Assembly (NCBI GenBank): GCA_009936675.1
Contig: JAACDY010000108.1
Span: 1-19,997 of the forward strand
Origin: Bacteroidota bacterium
GTDB taxonomy: Bacteria > Bacteroidota > Bacteroidia > Flavobacteriales > Flavobacteriaceae
Direction of reading: 5' to 3'
DNA: 19,997 bases
The position numbers and the translations under genes were made by a program. The first letter of the stretch is position 1. Each line of letters opens with the position of its first letter. Positions 15,196 to 19,997 of this stretch are shown here, one piece after another. The notes below the pieces were generated by a model. The model saw only the letters and a program-made list of their open reading frames with translations, ran no database searches and was not told where the DNA came from.

Positions 15196-17012
15196 AAACA
15201 ATAGCCCGTCTTATCCTGCTGATTTCCTTTTGCCCATCCGCTTATGCTCAAAACTATTGGCAGCAAGCTGTCGATTACAAAATGGAGGTCGAAATGAACG
15301 TAGGAACCTTTCGATATTCTGGAAATCAAGAATTGGTATATACCAACAATTCTCCAGACAGCCTTAAAAAAGTCTTTTACCATCTCTATTTTAATGCCTT
15401 TCAGCCGGGGAGTGAAATGGCGGTAAGGATCAAAACAGGAAAGGATAAAAACACCCGTTTTCGGGTAGATATTGACTCGCTGGAATCCGATGAGATTGGG
15501 TATTTAAAGGTAAGTAACTTAAAACAAGAGGGAAGATCACTGAACTATGAGGTTTCGGAAACCATATTGGAGGTGTTATTGGATCAGCCATTGGGCCCAG
15601 GAGAAAGCACTCGGTTGACTTTAGATTTTGACGGTCAGGTTCCCAAAATGGTTCGTAGGTCTGGAAGAGAGTCTTCCGAGGGTGTTTCGCTTTCTATGGC
15701 GCAGTGGTATCCCAAAATAGCAGAATACGACTACGAAGGCTGGAATGCTGAACCTTATTTGGGGAGAGAGTTCCACGGTGTGTGGGGAGATTTTGATGTT
15801 ACCCTCACTTTGGATAAGGATTATACCGTTGCCGCCAGTGGATACCTCCAAAACCCAGACAGGGTTGGCCACGGTTATAGTGAAAAAAAAGGCAAAGCCA
15901 AAAAGGGAAAATTGAAATGGCATTTCTTGGCACCGAAAGTACACGACTTTACTTGGTCTGCCGATCCCGACTATATTCACGACACTTATAAAGGGCCCAA
16001 TGATGTGCTTCTGCATTTCTTTTACAAGGACAATCCTAAATACAATGAAAACTGGAAAAACCTTCAGCCCAAAACTGCTGAGCTGATGCGTTTTTTCAAT
16101 CAAACCATTGGTGAATATCCTTACCGACAATATACTGTTGCTCAAGGAGGCGATGGAGGGATGGAATATGCCATGCTCACCTTGATTACAGGGAACAGAA
16201 GCTTTGAAAGCTTGGTGGGAGTCACAGCCCACGAGTTGGCCCATTCTTGGTTTCAACATGTTTTGGCGACCAATGAGATGAAATACGAGTGGATGGACGA
16301 AGGTTTTACCACTTATATCTCCACCTTGGCCGAGGATAAAATTCTCAATCAGAATGAGTTTTTTCCTCTGCAAAGGTCTTACGATAGTTATATCTATTTG
16401 GCGCGTTCGGGTAAGGAACAACCACAACAGACCAATGCAAACCGCTATGACTACAACTTGGCCTATGAAATCTCTGCCTACAGCAAGGGAGCGGTTTGTT
16501 TGAGTCAGTTGGGATACATCATCGGTGAAGATAAATTGGCCAAGACTTTAAAAGAATACTATCGACTGCATAAGTTCCAACATCCTGTGCCCAACGACTT
16601 CAGACGGATCGCCGAGCGCGTATCGGGCATTCAATTAAAATGGTATTTGACAGATTGGACACAGACCACCAACACCATTGACTATGGCATAAAATCCGTA
16701 GAGGGAGATGATTCAAAAACAGTAGTTAAGATTGAAAGAATTGGGTCAATGCCTATGCCTTTGGAAATATTGATAAACTTCAAAAACGGCCCCTCCGAAA
16801 TTCACTACATACCCATTCCTCTGATGAGAGGAGAAAAAGAAAACCCCTATTCAATGAAATGGGAGGTACATAAAGATTGGCCCTGGGCTCGTCCACAATA
16901 CGAACTGATTATCAATCATCCCAAGAGTGAGATCGTTGATCTGTTTATTGATCCATCCTATTATATGGCCGATGTTAATCGCGACAATAACACTTATTTT
17001 AATCAGCCGTGA
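15192..17012 (+). CDS. M1-family zinc metallopeptidase (aminopeptidase), exported
   Basis: Gluzincin aminopeptidase of 606 residues with a signal peptide (about 1-20, ending SAYAQ), so it is periplasmic or secreted. The N-terminal beta domain is at about 25-250. The catalytic domain has GGMEYAMLT (322-330) at the place of the GAMEN exopeptidase motif. The zinc site is HELAHSW (H347, E348, H351) with E370 in WMDEGFTTY, spaced 18 residues as in HExxH-x18-E. The family's long C-terminal helical region is mostly lacking, as is usual for Bacteroidota M1 enzymes near 600 residues. It probably trims peptides released by the preceding S8 protease (inference from coupling). The ATG overlaps the S8 stop (ATGA) and its TGA overlaps the rnpA GTG. 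A 268-codon antisense open frame inside it is a by-product of codon usage. Confidence 0.94.
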   Translation: MKTIARLILLISFCPSAYAQNYWQQAVDYKMEVEMNVGTFRYSGNQELVYTNNSPDSLKKVFYHLYFNAFQPGSEMAVRIKTGKDKNTRFRVDIDSLESDEIGYLKVSNLKQEGRSLNYEVSETILEVLLDQPLGPGESTRLTLDFDGQVPKMVRRSGRESSEGVSLSMAQWYPKIAEYDYEGWNAEPYLGREFHGVWGDFDVTLTLDKDYTVAASGYLQNPDRVGHGYSEKKGKAKKGKLKWHFLAPKVHDFTWSADPDYIHDTYKGPNDVLLHFFYKDNPKYNENWKNLQPKTAELMRFFNQTIGEYPYRQYTVAQGGDGGMEYAMLTLITGNRSFESLVGVTAHELAHSWFQHVLATNEMKYEWMDEGFTTYISTLAEDKILNQNEFFPLQRSYDSYIYLARSGKEQPQQTNANRYDYNLAYEISAYSKGAVCLSQLGYIIGEDKLAKTLKEYYRLHKFQHPVPNDFRRIAERVSGIQLKWYLTDWTQTTNTIDYGIKSVEGDDSKTVVKIERIGSMPMPLEILINFKNGPSEIHYIPIPLMRGEKENPYSMKWEVHKDWPWARPQYELIINHPKSEIVDLFIDPSYYMADVNRDNNTYFNQP

Positions 17013-17368
17013 CCCAAGAAAATGGATTAGAAAAGCTCAAAAGCAAAATTCGTATTGATCTTGTTTTTAAAAGAGGAAAAGCAGTAAGGTCAGGAGCTTT
17101 GATCATGCATTATTTTATTCCAGAAGAAGGTGTAGAAAAGACACATGTGGGGGTTGGTGTACCCAAAAAGTCAGTAATAATGGCCTACCGTCGCAATCGA
17201 ATAAAAAGACAAATAAAAGCGGTAATTCGACAGCGGGAGGAGGAAATACTCGGCTCGCTTTCTCCTGGGTTTTATATGCTTTTGTACAAAGGTAAATCCA
17301 GTGTCAGTTCCGAAAGTTTATCGCTCGACTTTCAAGGCCTTCTAGGAAACTTTAGGGAGTGTGATTAA
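17009..17368 (+). CDS. rnpA: Ribonuclease P protein component
   Basis: Protein subunit of RNase P, which with the RNA subunit matures the 5' ends of tRNAs. The 119 residues match the family length. They include LKSKIRIDLVFKRGKAVRSG (10-29), VGVGVPKKSVI and the hallmark RNR motif YRRNRIKRQIKAVIRQ (about 60-75), which binds RNA. The GTG start overlaps the M1 stop (GTGA) and is the only one that keeps the N-terminal helix-strand element. Unlike the classical rpmH-rnpA arrangement, it follows two exported peptidases. No rpmH or yidD is seen on either side. It converges with elaA with a 17 bp overlap of the coding ends, so there is no room for a terminator between them. Confidence 0.93.
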   Translation: MTQENGLEKLKSKIRIDLVFKRGKAVRSGALIMHYFIPEEGVEKTHVGVGVPKKSVIMAYRRNRIKRQIKAVIRQREEEILGSLSPGFYMLLYKGKSSVSSESLSLDFQGLLGNFRECD

Positions 17369-17804
17369 GATACATGGCGAAATGGGGAATTCCATCCTCT
17401 AAATAAATTTCTCCTTTTTCAATAAAACCGCACTGATTGTAAAAATTTTTGAGATGAACTTGGGCAGAAATTTTTATGGTTTGGTTGCCAAAGTGTTCCT
17501 TGCAAAAGGCTATACTTTTTTGAACCAATTCGAGACCAATGCCCTTTCTTCGGCTTTGTTTATGAATTACAATTCTACCTATTCTAGCGTGTGTTTTTTC
17601 GAATGCTCCTGGTCGGAAAATACGAGAGTAGGCAACGAGGTTGTTTTTTTGGTATCCCAGAATATGAGTAGCGCGAGGATCTTTTCCGTCCAGATCTAAA
17701 TATGGACAGTCCTGCTCTACAACAAAAACTGAAGCCCTCAGTTTAAGCAGTTCATAAAGCTCATTAAGCCTTAGTTCATCATATTTTTTTAATAACCATT
17801 CCAT
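17352..17804 (-). CDS. elaA: GNAT acetyltransferase, ElaA family
   Basis: N-acetyltransferase of 150 residues with a single GNAT domain. The ElaA signature LYELLKLRASVFVVEQDCPY (16-35) followed by DLDGKDPRATHILGY is clear. The acetyl-CoA-binding loop is RIGRIVIHKQSRRKGIG (about 74-90, a Q/RxxGxG/A-type motif). The C-terminal FYNQCGFIEKGEIYLEDGIPH matches the family's 'YeeFGF' and closing strand. The biological substrate is unknown. The ATG lies 3 bp after the rpiB stop, so the two are probably cotranscribed and coupled. The 3' end overlaps rnpA on the other strand by 17 bp. Confidence 0.92.
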   Translation of the reverse strand: MEWLLKKYDELRLNELYELLKLRASVFVVEQDCPYLDLDGKDPRATHILGYQKNNLVAYSRIFRPGAFEKTHARIGRIVIHKQSRRKGIGLELVQKSIAFCKEHFGNQTIKISAQVHLKNFYNQCGFIEKGEIYLEDGIPHFAMYLNHTP

Positions 17805-17807
17805 TGT

Positions 17808-18239
17808 TTATGAACAAGGTATCTTTTCAATTCTCTTTTGGTGTCTTCCTCCTTCAAAGGAAGTGGTAACAAACGTATCTACCATTTCGAGCGCTTGCTC
17901 GAGATTTACAAATCGGGCCGGAATGCTGAGAATATTAGCATCGTTATGTTGGCGGGATAATTTGGAAATTTCTGCAGACCAACAAAGGGCTGCTCTTATA
18001 TTTTTATGTTTGTTGGCGGTCATTGCCGCACCATTTCCGCTTCCACAAATAATAATCCCCAAGTCCACCTTCTTATCTTCTACGTCTTGAGCCACAGGAT
18101 GAATAAAGTCAGCGTAGTCAACGCTGTCTTCACTATTAGTCCCATGATTTTGGGTGTTGTGACCCTGCTGTTCTAGGTGCGAAACAATCGCTTCTTTTAG
18201 ATCAACTCCTGCATGATCGTTCCCAATTGATATGTCCAT
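17808..18239 (-). CDS. rpiB: Ribose-5-phosphate isomerase B
   Basis: Cytoplasmic isomerase interconverting ribose-5-phosphate and ribulose-5-phosphate in the pentose phosphate pathway. The 143 residues match the RpiB/LacA family. IGNDHAG (5-11) starts the substrate site. GIIICGSGNGAAMTANKHK holds the catalytic base Cys65 and the anion-hole loop GSGNGA. IRAALCW and SRQHNDANIL (about 95-104, His99) complete the site. Ala/Thr changes such as NGAAMTANK for the usual NGISMAANK are conservative. The ATG start (MDISIGND) is canonical. It heads the minus-strand pair rpiB-elaA and is divergent from rnr across a 501 bp spacer. The box TAACTTTA on the minus strand near 18253-18260 could be its -7 element, but no -33 is evident. 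Confidence 0.95.
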   Translation of the reverse strand: MDISIGNDHAGVDLKEAIVSHLEQQGHNTQNHGTNSEDSVDYADFIHPVAQDVEDKKVDLGIIICGSGNGAAMTANKHKNIRAALCWSAEISKLSRQHNDANILSIPARFVNLEQALEMVDTFVTTSFEGGRHQKRIEKIPCS

Positions 18240-18740
18240 CTTGCTTTTTTTATAAAGTTAAAACATTCCCCTTTGCTGTTCGTTGTTCTGTTGACTAATT
18301 GTTGATAAGATTGTCTTATTTATTGTTTGATTATAACACCTATTTATCATTATACAATCCTTCAAATTATCCAAATTTTATTTTCACAATTAGTCCCTCG
18401 TTTGTCCAACTATTCTGTCCTCTTCTTAACATTAAAAATAGTCCTAAACTTTGAAAAAAATAAACATTTACTAGATTTTAACGGTTGTTCATATCTCATT
18501 TAATTCCTTCATTATCAATTTTTTATTATTATATCTATGATTTATAAATGGTGGACAATTATGTTTTATTATATTTTATATGATTTTTTATTTAAACTTA
18601 TTATACTAATTCACAACCCATAATAAGCATCATTTTTCTTTTAAATTTAAAAAAACAAAATAATATAAATGTTAAGGGTTTTGATAAGTTAATTCATTGA
18701 CAAGAAAAGAAAACCTAACTTTGTAACAGATTATTATTTA
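18240..18740. other. AT-rich 500 bp divergent spacer between rpiB and rnr
   Basis: By hand count about 22% GC, far below the flanking genes. I see no open frame with coding character, no tRNA and no clear small-RNA hairpin. It holds several sites one base away from the DnaA box TTATCCACA or its variant TTGTCCACA: TGTTGATAA at 18300-18308, TTATCCAAA at 18367-18375 and GGTGGACAA at 18550-18558. Four GTCC words lie at 18393, 18404, 18417 and 18441. Long T/A runs lie around 18510-18600 and 18630-18670. In sequence this AT-rich, such words occur easily by chance. The rnr promoter is at its right end. Confidence 0.6.
18697..18723 (+). promoter_or_regulatory. Promoter of rnr
   Basis: TTG at 18697-18699 (in ATTGACA) and a perfect TAACTTTG (TAnnTTTG) at 18716-18723 are 16 bp apart. 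The -7 box ends 17 bp before the ATG. This is the best match to the Bacteroidota promoter consensus in the window. It gives a leader of about 10 bases without a Shine-Dalgarno site. Confidence 0.6.
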
Positions 18741-19997
18741 ATGTCTAAAAAGAAAAAGACGGATAGACATATTCGCGGAAGAGTTCTTTCAGTTTTTAAA
18801 GAGAATCCCAGCAAATTATTCAACTACAAACAGATTGCTGCAAAGCTTAATATAAAAGATACTCAAAAAAGAAATACGGTAATCAAATCCTTGGGTCAAC
18901 TCTGTGCTCAAAAGGTTATCGACCAAAAGGAGCCGGGTAAATATGTTTTGCTCACAGAGAAAAAAGATTATATAGAGGGAATTATAGAAATGACATCGTC
19001 TGGCAATGCCTATCTTCTGGTTTTGGGAGAAGAGGAAGATATTTTTATTGCCCGCAGAAATACCAATAGATCCTTGAATGGTGATCGTGTTTTAGTATAT
19101 CAATTAAGGAAAAGAAAAAACGGGAAAAGAGAAGGGGAAGTAGTGGAAGTTTTGGAACGGTCCTCTCACGATTATATCGGTATTCTAGAGCGAAAGAAAG
19201 ATTTTGGTTTTGTTAATACGCGAACTTCTAGGATGTTCACAGATTTTTTTATTGAGCAACAAGAGTTAAAGGACTTTGAGCATGGAGATAAAGTGGTTGT
19301 TCACTTTAAGGATTGGCCAAAAAGGGCCTCCTCCCCTTTCGGAAAAATCATTAAATCTCTGGGGAAGCCAGGAGAACTTAATACTGAAATGCATGCCATA
19401 ATGTTTGAATATGGATTCCCTGATGCCTTCCCTCCAGAAGTTGATCAATACGCCCAAAACTTAGATTTAAGAATCGACCCTAAAGAGATTTCCAAAAGAA
19501 GGGACTTTAGAAAAAACATCACCTTCACCATTGATCCCATTACGGCCAAAGATTTTGATGATGCTCTTTCGTTTACACTATTGCCTAATGGAAAAACAGA
19601 AATAGGAATTCATATAGCTGATGTTTCACACTATGTCCAACCCAATAGCATTCTAGACGAAGAAGCCTATGACAGGGCAACTTCTGTTTACCTAGTAGAC
19701 AGAGTAGTGCCCATGTTACCGGAGATACTATCTAATGGTGCTTGTTCACTTAGGCCACAAGAAGAAAAATATACTTTTTCTGCTGTTTTTACGGTCAATG
19801 AAAAAATGGAAATTGAAAAAGAATGGTTTGGAAAAAGTGTGATACTTTCAGATCATAGATTTTCATATGAAGAAGTTCAATACATTTTGGATAGTGGAGA
19901 CAAAACAGTTAGTGAAGAAGTCTCCTTGAAAGAAAAAGAGTATATGGTCTCAGATGATATTTTCACCGCACTCTGTCAGCTAGATCATTTTGCCAAA
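18741..19997 (+). CDS. rnr: Ribonuclease R (3' part beyond the window)
   Basis: Processive 3'-5' exoribonuclease that degrades structured RNA and takes part in rRNA and mRNA turnover. The 419 visible codons include a basic N-terminus MSKKKKTDR and a winged-helix HTH_12 domain (about 10-70). Two cold-shock/OB-type domains follow (about 78-205, with GDRVLVY and KDFGFVNT). The start of the RNB catalytic domain contains TIDPITAKDFDDALSF with the Mg-binding aspartates at 265, 271, 273 and 274. IHIADVSHYV and VYLVDRVVPMLPEILSNGACSL follow, as in RNase II/R. The usual length is 700 or more, so the rest of RNB and the S1 domain are missing only because of the window edge. The ATG follows closely behind a strong promoter. 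Confidence 0.96.
   Translation, partial: MSKKKKTDRHIRGRVLSVFKENPSKLFNYKQIAAKLNIKDTQKRNTVIKSLGQLCAQKVIDQKEPGKYVLLTEKKDYIEGIIEMTSSGNAYLLVLGEEEDIFIARRNTNRSLNGDRVLVYQLRKRKNGKREGEVVEVLERSSHDYIGILERKKDFGFVNTRTSRMFTDFFIEQQELKDFEHGDKVVVHFKDWPKRASSPFGKIIKSLGKPGELNTEMHAIMFEYGFPDAFPPEVDQYAQNLDLRIDPKEISKRRDFRKNITFTIDPITAKDFDDALSFTLLPNGKTEIGIHIADVSHYVQPNSILDEEAYDRATSVYLVDRVVPMLPEILSNGACSLRPQEEKYTFSAVFTVNEKMEIEKEWFGKSVILSDHRFSYEEVQYILDSGDKTVSEEVSLKEKEYMVSDDIFTALCQLDHFAK

Noticed and set aside
15621..16427. 268-codon antisense open frame inside the M1 peptidase gene
   Set aside because: No recognisable domain; the sense strand carries a complete HExxH-x18-E peptidase, so this is a shadow of codon usage.
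13603..17012. Type IX secretion C-terminal sorting domain on the S8 or M1 protease
   Set aside because: Neither C-terminus shows the Por-type sorting signature; S8 has a lipobox and M1 a plain signal peptide.
18240..18740. Small RNA, riboswitch or tRNA in the rpiB-rnr spacer
   Set aside because: I found no strong GC-paired hairpin, cloverleaf or T-tract terminator; the sequence is too AT-rich and unstructured to support one.
1..19997. CRISPR array, insertion sequence, integrase, toxin-antitoxin or phage genes
   Set aside because: No regularly spaced repeats, no terminal inverted repeats with a transposase, and no matching protein families on either strand.

Overview
This window looks like ordinary chromosomal DNA from a member of the Bacteroidota, most likely a marine-type flavobacterium. 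The evidence is the set of protein families (SulP with UspA, MauE/DoxX fused to a thiol domain, lipoprotein S8 protease, secreted M1 peptidase, CNGKC small protein). Several genes also have Bacteroidota-type promoters (a -7 box close to TAnnTTTG, here close to the start codon), leaders are A/T-rich with little Shine-Dalgarno sequence, and starts are often GTG. I see no tRNA, rRNA, insertion sequence, phage gene or CRISPR array.

Layout. The first 3.6 kb is on the minus strand. It holds a run of membrane-linked genes (DUF4389, DUF4870, an M48 metalloprotease, and a MauE/DoxX-type redox membrane protein), followed by dusB, which is cut by the window edge. From 3.76 kb the plus strand carries lepA, a small CNGKC-motif membrane protein, and a methionine-rich predicted outer-membrane protein. 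The last two look like a metal-handling pair. A terminator-like hairpin follows, then a lipoprotein sulfatase, then a translationally coupled UspA/SulP pair (an anion transporter with an unusual C-terminal extension).

A tight five-gene plus-strand unit comes next: SMP-30/gluconolactonase, MBL-fold hydrolase, S8 lipoprotein protease, M1 aminopeptidase and rnpA. Its junctions are 1-4 bp overlaps or a 4 bp gap. It ends against a convergent minus-strand pair, elaA and rpiB. A 500 bp, roughly 22% GC spacer separates rpiB from rnr (ribonuclease R), which runs off the right edge behind a good promoter.

How the genes relate. Core housekeeping functions (tRNA modification, EF4, RNase P protein, RNase R, RpiB) are mixed with envelope and periplasmic functions (two exported peptidases, sulfatase, lactonase, OM protein, thiol/redox membrane protein). 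I do not see a clear new multi-gene defence or mobile system. The stretches most worth a second look are the CNGKC plus Met-rich OM pair, the SulP C-terminal extension with its overlapping UspA gene, and the AT-rich rpiB-rnr spacer.
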